From positions 478,659-542,658 of the forward strand of contig NZ_WJBI01000001.1 in assembly GCF_020804225.1 (NCBI RefSeq): DNA of 64,000 nt, given 5' to 3'. How positions within the stretch are numbered: position 1 is the stretch's first letter; each line of letters starts with the position of its first letter. The notes beneath the pieces are model-generated. The model did not search any database and was not told the DNA's origin. It was given only the letters and a program-made list of their open reading frames with translations. A program made the translations under genes and the position numbers. Origin of the DNA: Methanosarcina sp. DH2. Its GTDB lineage: Archaea; Halobacteriota; Methanosarcinia; Methanosarcinales; Methanosarcinaceae. This document shows, one piece after another, positions 10,712-19,980 of this stretch.

Positions 10712-11270
10712 AGGGTACCTCCCGGATATGCTTGTTTTTTTCCGGACATTATTATATAGTTATATTTATATATCAATAGTTCATAAATATGTAATTATAT
10801 AGGTTACATAAAAAGATGGGGTTCAAGATATATTTAGCTTTTTGCTGGCTGAAAAATGCTTTTTCTGCCAAAAGCACAAATTTTCGGGGTTTTATTCTTT
10901 AAGGTATAATCCGGGTTTTTTCGGAATTCCTGCTTCTTGAAGCTGCCTGTGCCCGAGTTTTTCAGATGTTTTGTCGGCGGTCTCCATACTTTCTACAAAC
11001 CTGTTAAATTATATTAATTCAAATGTGTGAAAAGTACTTAATCTTTATAAGGTTATTTACTTATAATTCAAAAAATAAATAAATACAAAACTCTGGTTGG
11101 CTTTTTATATTATTGAGGATTTCTTGCTTATAGCGAAATTCAGTATAAAGTGCCTGAAAAATACCATTAGGCTTTAATATCATCATTGATAAGTACTTTA
11201 TATCTATTCAGATATTTTCGGATGTAAATTACATATACAATGATTACAAATTTGGAGGACATACTAACAA
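10712..11270. other. Divergent promoter region between wHTH gene and aSUI1
   Basis: 560 bases, very AT-rich near both genes. TATATTTATATATC at about 10758-10774 can serve the minus-strand regulator, and a TTTATATC at about 11199-11206 lies upstream of aSUI1. The middle contains a short minus-strand frame listed separately at 10892-10987. Nothing else is recognised. Confidence 0.45.
10892..10987 (-). CDS. Possible 31-residue small protein
   Basis: An ATG-started frame encodes a hydrophilic 31-residue peptide beginning METADKTSEKLG and ending KPGLYLKE. Amino-acid composition and codon choice look like genuine Methanosarcina coding sequence, and the frame stays open a few codons upstream of the ATG. 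There is no good Shine-Dalgarno sequence, so it may be a small gene or the 3' remnant of a lost one. No family recognised. Confidence 0.25.
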   Translation of the reverse strand: METADKTSEKLGHRQLQEAGIPKKPGLYLKE

Positions 11271-11579
11271 ATGAGCAGCGGAATGTGCCCGGTATGCGGG
11301 CTTCCAAAAGAACTTTGCATTTGCGAAGAAGTTGCAAAAGAGCAACAGAGAATAACTGTGAAAGTTAACAGAAGAAGATATGGAAAGGAAGTTACTGTTG
11401 TAGAAGGTTTCGATGCAAGTGAGATTGACCTTCATGAACTGTCCACTTACCTTAAATCAAAGTTTGCATGCGGAGGTACAGTAAAAGGAAACACTGTCGA
11501 ACTCCAGGGCAATCACCTGACCCGCATGAAAGAAGTCCTCATGGAAAAGGGTTTCTCTGCTGAGCAAATTAAAAACTAA
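11271..11579 (+). CDS. Translation initiation factor aSUI1 (eIF1 homologue)
   Basis: Archaeal aSUI1/aIF1 binds the 30S subunit and controls start-codon selection. The 102-residue protein starts with a zinc-knuckle-like [15 protein letters not shown], found in the archaeal form, then the SUI1 fold with [15 protein letters not shown], a GFD segment, [12 protein letters not shown] (the conserved basic GG(T)V loop) and a helical end. The ATG follows GGAGG at a normal distance. Single-gene unit followed by a separate HTH gene. Confidence 0.95.
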   Translation: MSSGMCPVCGLPKELCICEEVAKEQQRITVKVNRRRYGKEVTVVEGFDASEIDLHELSTYLKSKFACGGTVKGNTVELQGNHLTRMKEVLMEKGFSAEQIKN

Positions 11580-11752
11580 ACTCTGAATCCGTCCCCCATC
11601 GGAACAACCGAACCTGAGAACAGGATTGTAAGTTTATAGATTCGGAGTTGTACGTATCTTTTTGCCAGTTTTTCGACAGTATGCCCCTTCTTTCCGGTGT
11701 ATTGACTGGAACATGAGTTCCTTCCCGGAAAACTATACAAAAAGTGCGTTTT

Positions 11753-11762
11753 CATATATTTA
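11753..11762 (+). promoter_or_regulatory. TATA box for the HTH regulator–nreA pair
   Basis: CATATATTTATC is centred about 28 bases before ATG 11785. The predicted transcript would start at or just before this ATG, which supports 11785 as the translation start and suggests a leaderless mRNA. No Shine-Dalgarno sequence is present. Confidence 0.5.
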
Positions 11763-11784
11763 TCTATGCAAGTGTTGGTCTCCA

Positions 11785-12150
11785 ATGAAAACAACATGCG
11801 AAATTATGGTACAGAAAGTCTTGCCTGCAATCAGGGCTGAACTTTCACGGGCAATGATTTTCGAGCATGGATGCACGCAGCAGGATGTAGCAGATATCCT
11901 TGAGCTTTCAAGAGCTGCGGTATCCCAGTATGTGAGTGAAAAACGCGGAGCTGAGATCGATTTCTCTGATGAGACCCAGAGTGAAATCCGAAAATTTGCA
12001 TCAGTCCTCCTGAACGGGGGTTTATCCTCTCAGGAAAAGGTAAAAGGTATGTGCGGCATATGCTGTTTTGTTCAGAAGTCCGGCTGGCTGTACAGAAACG
12101 CTCCTGAAGCTAAAGCTTGCATTATCTGCAAGGATATGAATCTAAAGTGA
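11785..12150 (+). CDS. HTH transcriptional regulator with C-terminal cysteine cluster
   Basis: About 121 residues. The N-terminal half is an XRE/sigma-like helix-turn-helix: CTQQDVADILELSRAAVSQY is a textbook HTH segment, followed by VSEKRGAEIDF. The C-terminal part has four cysteines (MCGICCFV and KACIICKDM) that may bind a metal or an iron-sulfur cluster, making it a possible redox- or metal-responsive regulator. ATG 11785 is chosen over an upstream frame start at 11662 because of the TATA box placement. Its stop overlaps the GTG of nreA (GTGA), so the two are co-translated; regulation of DNA repair is an inference. Confidence 0.8.
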   Translation: MKTTCEIMVQKVLPAIRAELSRAMIFEHGCTQQDVADILELSRAAVSQYVSEKRGAEIDFSDETQSEIRKFASVLLNGGLSSQEKVKGMCGICCFVQKSGWLYRNAPEAKACIICKDMNLK

Positions 12151-13373
12151 GAGACACGTTGTGTATCAAGTGCAAGGGAAAAGGACTTTGCGGGCGTCCT
12201 CGCTGCCCAATTCTTGAAAAATTTAAATCCTTGCAATCAATTTCTCCTGTAATCTCAGGAGATTCTGTATTTGGGGCATCTCCCCCGGCTCTTTTTGTCG
12301 GAAGCTACGGTTACCCGAGGGTTTCGGCAGGTCCCATGATTCCTCCCTTAGCAAAGGAAGACGAAGCTTTGCTTTTCGAAGACCCTTCAGCATGGGGAAA
12401 CATGCAGATAGAGGATATCATCTCCATGCGTTCCCGTATGGTTAGGGCAAACACAAACCTTCATATAAAAGATGCACGGAGCAAAGAGAATCCCCTCCTG
12501 CTAAAGGCTCAGGAACTGGCTCTCTCCAGAAAGCCGGTGGACACTGAAGCCTGGTTTTTTAAAACCCCCAAACAGGAACTCAAATTCGATGCAGTCCTTA
12601 CGCCTATGGGCCCCTCCGGGCTTGTGAAAAACTTTGAGCTTGCCGAAAACCCCGATGTCCCGAAAAAAGTGGACTATCTGGTCTACGATACCGATGCTCT
12701 TGCAAAAGATGCCATTAATGAACTCTTAAAAAGCGACATTTCTACCGAGCACATTACACGTCTCTTTTCCATAGGCCTGCTCGGAAAAGAGCGTAAACTA
12801 GTGCCTACTCGCTGGTCTATCACAGCCGTGGACGACATGGCTGGAAAGGAACTTGCAGACCGTATAATGGATTTTCCCTGGGTCTCTGACATCAAGCTTT
12901 TCAGCGGGACCCATTTCGGAAACCATTTTGAAGTTCTCATCCTTCCGCGGGCTTATTCCTTTGAACTTATTGAGGTCTGGCTCCCAAAAACCGTCTGGTC
13001 AGGGGAATCAAGCTGGATCGGTGAGGACAGCGAAGGTCTTGACGGAAAGAAAGGATATTCCCCTCTTGCAGGGGGTTATTATGCAGCAAGGCTTCCTGTG
13101 CTCGAGTACCTGACAGAAATCAAAAGACAGGCTTCGGTCTTTGTACTGAGGGAAATAACTCCCGATTACTGGGCTCCTCTTGGGGTCTGGGTAGTTCGGG
13201 AAGGCATGAGAAAAGCTCTTCAAAATCCTCCTGAAACCTTTGGTTCCCTGGAAGCAGCAGTTTCGGACCTTTCGGGCAGGGTAAATACACCAAAAGCAGA
13301 ATGGATGCAGCAGGCAAAAATGCTTTCTGACTTCCGCTTCCAGACTACGCTTGATTCATTTTTTAATATATAA
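12147..13373 (+). CDS. nreA: DNA repair protein NreA
   Basis: NreA is an archaeal DNA-repair protein; in Haloferax and Sulfolobus relatives it acts with PCNA. The 408-residue protein starts at GTG 12147 within a GTGA overlap with the upstream regulator; a longer frame from 12117 would lie inside that gene. Visible: an N-terminal four-cysteine finger (CIKCKGKGLCGRPRC), the conserved VGSYGYPRVSAGPM block, and a C-terminal PCNA-interacting motif QTTLDSFF at the very end. The middle is the Nre alpha/beta core with no known catalytic motif. Cytoplasmic. Confidence 0.92.
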   Translation: MRDTLCIKCKGKGLCGRPRCPILEKFKSLQSISPVISGDSVFGASPPALFVGSYGYPRVSAGPMIPPLAKEDEALLFEDPSAWGNMQIEDIISMRSRMVRANTNLHIKDARSKENPLLLKAQELALSRKPVDTEAWFFKTPKQELKFDAVLTPMGPSGLVKNFELAENPDVPKKVDYLVYDTDALAKDAINELLKSDISTEHITRLFSIGLLGKERKLVPTRWSITAVDDMAGKELADRIMDFPWVSDIKLFSGTHFGNHFEVLILPRAYSFELIEVWLPKTVWSGESSWIGEDSEGLDGKKGYSPLAGGYYAARLPVLEYLTEIKRQASVFVLREITPDYWAPLGVWVVREGMRKALQNPPETFGSLEAAVSDLSGRVNTPKAEWMQQAKMLSDFRFQTTLDSFFNI

Positions 13374-13392
13374 TTAAGTTCAAAATGAAAAT

Positions 13393-13472
13393 AAAGCAGT
13401 TAAAAAATAAAGCAGTTAAAAAATAGAACGGTTAAAAAATAGGGCAGTTATAAAATAGGGCAGTTAAAAAAC
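13393..13472. repeat. Five tandem copies of a 16-bp unit after nreA
   Basis: The unit (A/G)(A/G)(A/G)GCAGTTAAAAAAT is repeated five times with a few substitutions, directly after the nreA stop and before the convergent purC stop. Without spacers it is not a CRISPR. A further imperfect pair built on TTATTCAAACTTCTGGATT follows at about 13525-13590. Confidence 0.85.
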
Positions 13473-13580
13473 CATTTTTCCGATGTAAAAATTCATACGG
13501 AAGACGTTGAAAACCTTTTCAGGCTCATTCAAGCTTCCGGATTATGTAAGGTTTATTCAAACTTCTGGATTGCAGCAGGC

Positions 13581-14294
13581 TTACTCAAAGATTTCAGGTA
13601 CAATGCGCCGGGCAACATCCTCATAAGCTTTGGAAATATCGCCTTTGTCAAACCTGAATACATCTTTGTCCATGGACTGTCCGGTTTTCTTATCCCAGAA
13701 GCGGCAGGTGTCGCAGGAAATCTCGTCGGCAAGGATTATTTCTCCATCCCTTCTTCCAAACTCAAGCTTGAAGTCGGGAAGCAGGATTCCTTTCTCGTCA
13801 AGGTAAGGCACAAGCAGTTCATTGATCCTGAGTGCAAGTTTCCGGAGTGTGGCAAGTTCCTCGCGTGTTGCAATGCCAAGCGCAAGGGCAATATCGTCAT
13901 TCAGCATGGGATCTCCGTATTCATCGCTTTTGAAATCAAAGACGATAACCGGGAACTCGAAAATAGTACCTTCTTTCATAGGGTATTTCTTTGTAATTGA
14001 GCCTGCGGCAATATTCCTGACAATGACCTCAATCTTAATGATTTCCACTTTCCTTACAAGCATATCAATGTCGGAAAGCATACTGACAAAATGAGTCTTG
14101 ATTCCGCTGGCTTCCAGCATCTCGAAGATTTTCTTTGAGATCTGGGCGTTGTAGTAACCCTTCAATTCCATTTCGCCTTTCTTTTCCCCATTGAATGCAG
14201 TAAGGCTGTTTCGGAATTCGGCGATAAAGGTATCGGGATCATCTGTCTTATAGATGGTTTTTGCTTTCCCTGAATAGAGCTGTTCTCTTTTCAT
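13581..14294 (-). CDS. purC: SAICAR synthetase PurC
   Basis: PurC joins CAIR and aspartate to SAICAR using ATP in purine synthesis. The start at ATG 14294 gives 237 residues, the family's normal size, beginning [14 protein letters not shown], the nucleotide-binding entry strand; a GAGAGG element lies nine bases upstream. Other signatures: [26 protein letters not shown] in pieces, [15 protein letters not shown] and [15 protein letters not shown] longer frame to 14411 is not supported. A TATA element (TATATTAAA, 14376-14384, minus strand) would give a leader of about 60 bases. Confidence 0.96.
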   Translation of the reverse strand: MKREQLYSGKAKTIYKTDDPDTFIAEFRNSLTAFNGEKKGEMELKGYYNAQISKKIFEMLEASGIKTHFVSMLSDIDMLVRKVEIIKIEVIVRNIAAGSITKKYPMKEGTIFEFPVIVFDFKSDEYGDPMLNDDIALALGIATREELATLRKLALRINELLVPYLDEKGILLPDFKLEFGRRDGEIILADEISCDTCRFWDKKTGQSMDKDVFRFDKGDISKAYEDVARRIVPEIFE

Positions 14295-14375
14295 GCAATG
14301 GTCCTCTCTAGGGATTATTCTGGATTTCCTTTGATAGAGAGATTTCCAGAAAGACTGTTCCGGAGTAACAGTAGT

Positions 14376-14384
14376 TTTAATATA
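14376..14384 (-). promoter_or_regulatory. TATA box of purC
   Basis: TATATTAAA read on the minus strand, about 85 bases from the purC ATG, predicts a transcription start near 14355. A second AT-rich element near 14512-14520 is less well placed. The rest of the 474-base region up to 14768 shows nothing recognisable. Confidence 0.4.
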
Positions 14385-14768
14385 CGAGTTATTTAATAAT
14401 GCTTGGGGCATTCCAGAAACGGGTATTCTCCGAAACTGTATGCTTGCGGAAGTGAGTTGCTCGCTTCCTGAATCCGTAAAGATACTCCCTGAAACCTGAA
14501 ACGTTTACAGATTATATATTTTTCCTGAACGTACTCTGGATTTCATGAAGAGACGGAGTAAATGATAAAGTCTTTCTGCTAGATAAAGCTATCACTCGTG
14601 CCGGCTTTCAATCCTTCAACGGAGGTCTGCCTTCTGCTTCGTAAATTATATCTTTAAAGAAAGCCCATTACTAGGTTTAGCAACTCAAGCAAAGATTTAA
14701 GAACTTTCCGCTTTGGGCGCACATCACCTGATAGTGGTCTAATCTAAGTACTCAATAGGTAAAAAAAC

Positions 14769-16055
14769 ATGTCAGGAATTATACTAGACATAGTAGAGCT
14801 GCTGTTGACCGCAGAGATCTATAATCGCTATCCAGAACTGGATGTTAATGATCTTCCAAAAAACATTCGAAAAAGTTATTGGAGCAGCGCAGAAAAAACA
14901 GTTCCAAAACCCATAATAGCTTCATTTGTCAGGATCGAAAAACTATATGGGATCAAAGATATCGAAAAAAGTGTAAGGAACGTACCTTTCATAACTATTG
15001 ACAGGTCTCACTTTGAACTCCGCCTGAGCGCATTTGAACTTGCCGCGGAATGGCTCGAAAAACAGGAAGATTCTCAGGAGAGGATCGAAAATAATCCTGT
15101 TCTCGCTTATTATTTCGGAGAAATCAGGAAGGATGAGGCTGCAAACTATGCAACTGCAAAAGCAAAGCTCAGGCCAAAGGAAGTTGACAGGGAATGGATA
15201 GAATCCCTGATAGCTGAAATCAGGAAAGAAGACAAGAGCGAAGAAATGCTCAAGCTCGTTGTCATCATCGCTCCTGAAGATGTCAAACAGAAAGTCAGAG
15301 ACCTTGTGCTCACCAAAGAGCAGGAAGACGAAATTGAAAAGATTATGAAAGCCATCCAGCACAGGGAATACCTGCGCGAGATCGGGCTGCATGATATTGG
15401 AAAGCTACTGTTTGTCGGGCCTCCGGGTACTGGAAAGACCTCAGTTGCCCGTGCACTTTCAGAACAACTCTCCATTCCCTTTGTTGAGGTCAAGCTCTCA
15501 ATGATTACGGACCAGTACCTTGGCGAGACCGCAAAAAACATAGATCGTGTTTTCCTGCTTGCAAAAAAATTGAATCCCTGCATTCTTTTCATAGATGAAC
15601 TGGACTTTGTTGCAAAAGCCAGGACTTCAGATGAAAATGCTGCAATCAAGAGGGCAGTTAATACTCTCCTGAAAGCTATAGATGAAATCAGCCTGGTAGA
15701 GCACGGAGTCCTTCTGATCGCTGCGACAAATCACCCTCGAATGCTTGACAGTGCAGCGTGGAGACGTTTTGACGAAATAGTTCACTTCCCATTGCCTGAT
15801 CTTGATATGCGTAAAAGTATCCTGGATATTGTTACCCGGCATATACAGGGAGACTTTGATACGGCAGAGATTGCAGCACTGACAGAAGGTTATTCGGGTT
15901 CTGACCTGCGCATGGTTATCAGGGAAGCTGTTTTGAGTGCTCTTCTGGAAGAACGCAAGGTACTCACCCAGCAGGACCTGCTGGAAGCAGTAAAGTCTTT
16001 TGACGAAAGGGCAGATCTCAAGTCCGATGACTACAAAGGGAAGAGTTCTTCATGA
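14769..16055 (+). CDS. AAA family ATPase with uncharacterised N-terminal domain
   Basis: A 428-residue protein with one classical AAA module in the C-terminal half: Walker A GPPGTGKTS, Walker B CILFIDELDF, sensor-1 ATNHP, an arginine-finger region AAWRRFDE, and the SGSDLRMVIREA sensor-2 helix. The first 200 residues are helical and charged, and I recognise no domain there; there is no membrane segment and no zinc-protease domain, so it is not FtsH. It is probably a hexameric unfoldase or remodeller with an unknown target. The next gene starts inside its stop codon region (ATGA, four-base overlap), giving a tight two-gene operon with a metallo-hydrolase. SD is a weak AGGT. Confidence 0.88.
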   Translation: MSGIILDIVELLLTAEIYNRYPELDVNDLPKNIRKSYWSSAEKTVPKPIIASFVRIEKLYGIKDIEKSVRNVPFITIDRSHFELRLSAFELAAEWLEKQEDSQERIENNPVLAYYFGEIRKDEAANYATAKAKLRPKEVDREWIESLIAEIRKEDKSEEMLKLVVIIAPEDVKQKVRDLVLTKEQEDEIEKIMKAIQHREYLREIGLHDIGKLLFVGPPGTGKTSVARALSEQLSIPFVEVKLSMITDQYLGETAKNIDRVFLLAKKLNPCILFIDELDFVAKARTSDENAAIKRAVNTLLKAIDEISLVEHGVLLIAATNHPRMLDSAAWRRFDEIVHFPLPDLDMRKSILDIVTRHIQGDFDTAEIAALTEGYSGSDLRMVIREAVLSALLEERKVLTQQDLLEAVKSFDERADLKSDDYKGKSSS

Positions 16056-16795
16056 GGCTAACGCTGCTCGGAACCGGTGATGCTGTCGGGACTCCCAAAA
16101 TTGGATGTAACTGCCCGACATGCGCTGACGCCCGCGAAGGTGGAAAAAGTCAGCGCCTTCGCTTTTCTATCCTTGTGGAGTCTGATCAGGGTAAAATTCT
16201 TATTGATACGAGCCCTGACCTCAGACAGCAGTTCCTCAGGCAAGGGCTTTCGGGCATAGACGGGGTAATCTGGACACATGGGCACTACGATCATTATGCA
16301 GGTTTCGGGGAGTTCTACCGTGTTCAAAACAGAGTTGATGTATATGGGGTTCGAGAAACCCTGGATTACATAGACCAGTATGTTTCTTTTCTGAAACCCA
16401 GGTATCACCACGTAAAACTCTATGATCCCTTCGAATTAATCGGGCTTCAATTCACCCTTTTTAAGGTTTACCATCCGCCGGTAGAAACCCCTGCCGGAGT
16501 CATTATCAGTGATGCGGATACTGTCAAGGTTGTAGTCACCGGGGATACGAGCCCGAATATCCCTGAAAAAAGCCTGGAATTAATGAAGGATCCTGATCTT
16601 CTTATTGCGGACGCCATAGTTCCTCCGCACATCCACATCAAGAAACACATGAACTCGGAAGAGGCTATGGCACTTGCGCAAAAGCTCAATGCAAAAGAAG
16701 TCGTCCTGACCCATCTCAGCCATCTCTTCCGTCCGCATCACATCGAATCGATGTTTTTACCTCTGGGGTATGACGGGCAGATCTTTGAGTTCTAA
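16052..16795 (+). CDS. PhnP-like metallo-beta-lactamase-fold phosphodiesterase
   Basis: A 247-residue metallo-hydrolase of the PhnP type, which hydrolyses cyclic phosphodiesters such as phosphoribosyl 1,2-cyclic phosphate. Seen: the N-terminal LGTGDAVGTP, the structural zinc motif CNCPTC (residues 19-24), the catalytic THGHYDHYAGF (HxHxDH), TGDTSPN and the final VLTHLSHLF. No other phosphonate (phn) genes are present here, so a role in nucleotide or RNA-derived cyclic phosphate clean-up is as likely. It overlaps the upstream AAA ATPase by four bases. Confidence 0.88.
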   Translation: MRLTLLGTGDAVGTPKIGCNCPTCADAREGGKSQRLRFSILVESDQGKILIDTSPDLRQQFLRQGLSGIDGVIWTHGHYDHYAGFGEFYRVQNRVDVYGVRETLDYIDQYVSFLKPRYHHVKLYDPFELIGLQFTLFKVYHPPVETPAGVIISDADTVKVVVTGDTSPNIPEKSLELMKDPDLLIADAIVPPHIHIKKHMNSEEAMALAQKLNAKEVVLTHLSHLFRPHHIESMFLPLGYDGQIFEF

Positions 16796-16975
16796 TCTTT
16801 TTTGAAACAGCTTTGATTCCTTTTGAGTTAGTTTATCTTTTTCAGTCACTGTTAGTCACTGTTCGCTAAGATATGAATCCCGAAACATTTTTAACAGGAA
16901 TTTCTTTTTAAACACAATCTTCATTTTTATTATTTAATTGTTAGTTCTATATACACCAGAGATCCAAAATAGGTT

Positions 16976-18364
16976 ATGAACCCGAAACGCATCCGAATTC
17001 TCAAATCCGGAAAATCAGGTGATGGACCTACTGCTTACTGGACGAGCCGTGACCAGAGAGTTGAGGACAACTGGGCTCTACTGTTTGCGAGGGCAATAGC
17101 ACAGGAGACTGATGTACCTGTAGTCGTGATTTTCTGCTTGACAAAAGAGTTTTTGGGTGCTGGAAGAAGGCATTATGAATTTATGCTCAAAGGGCTACAG
17201 GAATTTGAGGGTGCCCTTTCCCGGAAAAGGATTCCTTTCGTTTTTCTGCGAGGAGACCCCGGGCAAAAAATACCTGAATTTGTAAGAGAGTACGGTATTG
17301 GGGCTCTTGTCACTGATTTCAGTCCACTTCGTGTAAAAGCTGAATGGGTAGAAAAAATTATTACTGATATCGAAATCCCATTTTTTGAGGTTGATGCCCA
17401 TAACGTCGTCCCATGCTGGGAAGCTTCTCCAAAGCAGGAGTACGCTGCACATACTTTTCGCCCGAAACTCTATGGTCGCCTCTCCGAGTTTTTTGAAGAA
17501 TTTCCTGGGCTTGAGCCAAATTCCGAATCAGCTGAAATCCTATCAGGCAACGGCATGCTGGAAGTTTTATCAAACACAAGGGAAACCGGAATTAAAGCCC
17601 TTCTTCCTGAGAGAATCTCTGGCAAAAGTAATGATTCCCTCTTTGAGCCTGAACATTTCGAGCCCGGGGAAAAAGCTGCAAGAAAGGTAATGGAGAGTTT
17701 TCTCGCAGAGAAACTTGACTCTTACCGTACGCTGCGGAATGATCCAGCAAAGGATGGGCTCTCGAACCTTTCCCCTTATCTTCATTTCGGGCAGATCTCT
17801 GCACAGAGGGTCGTGCTTGAGGTGGAAAAGACAAAAAGCGACCCTGAATCAAAGAAAGCTTTCCTGGACGAGATCCTTGTATGGAAGGAGATTGCAGACA
17901 ACTTCTGTTATTACAATCCCGGATATAATAGATTTGAGAGCTTTCCTGACTGGGCAAAGAAGTCCCTGAATGCCCACCGGGATGACTGGAGAAAGTATAT
18001 CTACACCCTCGAAGAATTCGAAGCAGGAAAAACACATGATCCCCTCTGGAATGCAAGCCAGATAGAACTTCTCCGTACCGGGAAGATGCACAGCTATATG
18101 CGCATGTACTGGGCAAAAAAAATTCTGGAATGGAGCGAGTCCCCCGAAAAAGCCCTTGAAATTGCAATCTGCCTCAACGACAGATACGAACTGGACGGAA
18201 GAGACCCCAATGGTTATGCTGGAATTGCCTGGAGCCTCGGAGGCGTCCATGACCGGGCCTGGAGGGAGAGAGATGTGACAGGAAAAATCAGATACATGAG
18301 TTATGAGGGCTGCAAAAGGAAATTCGACGTTAAATTATATATTGCAAAATATTCAGCTCTGTAA
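16976..18364 (+). CDS. phr: Class II CPD photolyase
   Basis: This light-driven flavoprotein splits cyclobutane pyrimidine dimers in DNA. The 462-residue sequence is the class II type: N-terminal alpha/beta antenna domain ([32 protein letters not shown]), then the helical FAD domain ([60 protein letters not shown] in parts). It resembles the well-studied M. mazei class II photolyase very closely along its whole length by memory. Stand-alone gene; start ATG 16976 corresponds to that protein's start. Confidence 0.97.
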   Translation: MNPKRIRILKSGKSGDGPTAYWTSRDQRVEDNWALLFARAIAQETDVPVVVIFCLTKEFLGAGRRHYEFMLKGLQEFEGALSRKRIPFVFLRGDPGQKIPEFVREYGIGALVTDFSPLRVKAEWVEKIITDIEIPFFEVDAHNVVPCWEASPKQEYAAHTFRPKLYGRLSEFFEEFPGLEPNSESAEILSGNGMLEVLSNTRETGIKALLPERISGKSNDSLFEPEHFEPGEKAARKVMESFLAEKLDSYRTLRNDPAKDGLSNLSPYLHFGQISAQRVVLEVEKTKSDPESKKAFLDEILVWKEIADNFCYYNPGYNRFESFPDWAKKSLNAHRDDWRKYIYTLEEFEAGKTHDPLWNASQIELLRTGKMHSYMRMYWAKKILEWSESPEKALEIAICLNDRYELDGRDPNGYAGIAWSLGGVHDRAWRERDVTGKIRYMSYEGCKRKFDVKLYIAKYSAL

Positions 18365-18661
18365 AAACTCCCAATTTTATTTAAATAACTTCTACCAGTT
18401 TTTTGTTTATGTTGTATACTAAGATTTTAACTTCTATCGATATGTATATAGGCTTACTAAAGCTTAAATTTGCTTTTTTCCCAGATTATTGAAGTGTTTC
18501 GCCTGCTTCCAGAAGCAGAGCTTAAAATGTATCTATTTCTCTCGATAGACTAGCCTTCAAACCTAACACTCAGCAGGTAGATAAAATTCGCATTAAAGCA
18601 TTAGATTAATATTTATCTTAATGTTTTAATATTACTAAAGGATTTTATACGGTGTACAAGC

Positions 18662-19027
18662 ATGAATCAGCATTACTTTTCTTTGGATGATTATTATAAG
18701 TTCCTTATAGGTCTTGACGGCATGGATAATTATTATAAGTTCCTCATAGGTCTTGACGGCATTATACTTCCTTTCTTACTAATAAAGAGTTATCCAGCGG
18801 TTGTTAATTTAGCAACAGAAGCTAGCTTTCTTATTATATTAGTAGGAGTATTTTGTGTGTTAATTGATAATTGGAATCGAAAATCAATAGCTTACAGATT
18901 ATACGTTGAGCTATATGAAAACGAGTATCAAGCTAATTCCGACTATAAAGCTGGTAAAGTATTTGTGAACTTAATTTTTTATGTAGTCTCTATATATTTA
19001 GTATCTGGTGTATTTTATGCTCTCTGA
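18662..19027 (+). CDS. Hypothetical small membrane protein with internal 13-residue duplication
   Basis: A 121-residue protein, family not recognised. The N terminus contains a perfect-to-near-perfect tandem duplication of 13 residues (NYYKFLIGLDG twice), matching a 39-base direct repeat in the DNA at about 18689-18766. Three hydrophobic segments follow (about residues 34-50, 54-69 and 100-120), with a charged stretch between. AT content and codon use (many ATA, TTA) differ from housekeeping neighbours, suggesting a young or transferred gene. No Shine-Dalgarno sequence is seen before ATG 18662. Confidence 0.55.
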   Translation: MNQHYFSLDDYYKFLIGLDGMDNYYKFLIGLDGIILPFLLIKSYPAVVNLATEASFLIILVGVFCVLIDNWNRKSIAYRLYVELYENEYQANSDYKAGKVFVNLIFYVVSIYLVSGVFYAL

Positions 19028-19029
19028 CA

Positions 19030-19125
19030 CTCGCCCGTAGGCTTGCATGAAGGGATTATTAACCTGGGCGGAGGTGAGAAACCCGCCCACCAGATTCGAC
19101 GAGAGGACAGGCTTATCATACATTA
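19030..19125. other. GC-rich hairpin island, possible IS right-end remnant or small RNA
   Basis: Directly after the preceding stop lies a 95-base GC-rich island in AT-rich DNA. GGGCGG (19066-19071) pairs with CCGCCC (19083-19088) around an 11-base loop AGGTGAGAAAC; a GACGAGAGGACAGG tail follows. The layout resembles the 3' ends of IS200/IS605-type tnpB elements, where a conserved structured RNA is encoded, but no tnpB remains nearby. An independent structured RNA is the alternative. Confidence 0.3.
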
Positions 19126-19578
19126 TTTTTTAAGATAATATTCAAAATCCAACGCTGCTTTTTATAAACATTTTTGAGAAACTAGAGTATAAGATTAGAA
19201 TTTAAAGACTCACTATATTCTCTGATGCTTCAGGAAGTTATCTGATATGAAGGAGTTTTATTATTTCCCCAAGGACTAGAACAACCGTCTAACACAAAAC
19301 GACCTTATAACTGAAAGTAATACATCTATGAATTACTTGGATTATCTCAAAATCTCCTGTTAGAAGAGTGCCTGAAAAATAAAAAATTCCTGTTCCAAAA
19401 TAACGGTTAGTTTCTTATTTTCTATTTCTCTGTTTCTCTATTTTTCTATTTCTCTAGAAGGCTCTAATTTTTATGTTAGTCACATATAAATACAAGTACA
19501 TCCAATTTTAATATTGAGGTTTTTATATTTCCTCTTCTTATAAATATAATGTAATAAATCACAATGGGAGTGATATAT

Positions 19579-19812
19579 ATGGCAGTAAGAAATCCAGTAG
19601 ACTTGATTGCACTTATACTTGTTATAGTGGGTGGATTAAACTGGGGGCTCATAGGGCTCTTAGATTTTAACCTCGTAGCTGCTCTCTTTGGGGAAGGAAG
19701 TGCTCTTTCGAGAATTATCTACATACTTGTTGGTCTTGCAGCGCTTTATACGATTTATTTCGCTACAAGAGCTGATACATACCACACTCGAGATACCACA
19801 ACACGTCACTAA
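19579..19812 (+). CDS. DUF378 small membrane protein
   Basis: About 77 residues with two transmembrane helices and the DUF378 signature GGLNWGLIGL followed by LVAALFGEGS and a second helix RIIYILVGLAALYTIYF. Function of the family is unknown. ATG 19579 is preferred over ATG 19564 because GGGAGTGAT lies a few bases upstream. A hairpin at 19827-19862 follows the stop. Confidence 0.85.
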   Translation: MAVRNPVDLIALILVIVGGLNWGLIGLLDFNLVAALFGEGSALSRIIYILVGLAALYTIYFATRADTYHTRDTTTRH

Positions 19813-19826
19813 GTGAAAAAAGATTG

Positions 19827-19862
19827 AAAAGCTCCTTTCCGATGTAATACTGTAAAAGGGGC
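19827..19862 (+). terminator. Hairpin after the DUF378 gene
   Basis: GCTCCTTT pairs with AAAGGGGC (one G-T pair) around an 18-base loop about 17 bases after the stop, and a long T-rich run follows at 19908-19930. Archaeal termination needs mainly the T-rich run, so the hairpin may be incidental. Confidence 0.35.
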
Positions 19863-19980
19863 CTTAATCAGCTGTATTTATTTCAGAAAGCTGAATATAA
19901 AATTAACAGAAGGTTATTTTTTTTCTTTTTATAAATTTTATTCTTATTTCTTTTTATCTTTATTCTTATCTAGTATTGCG

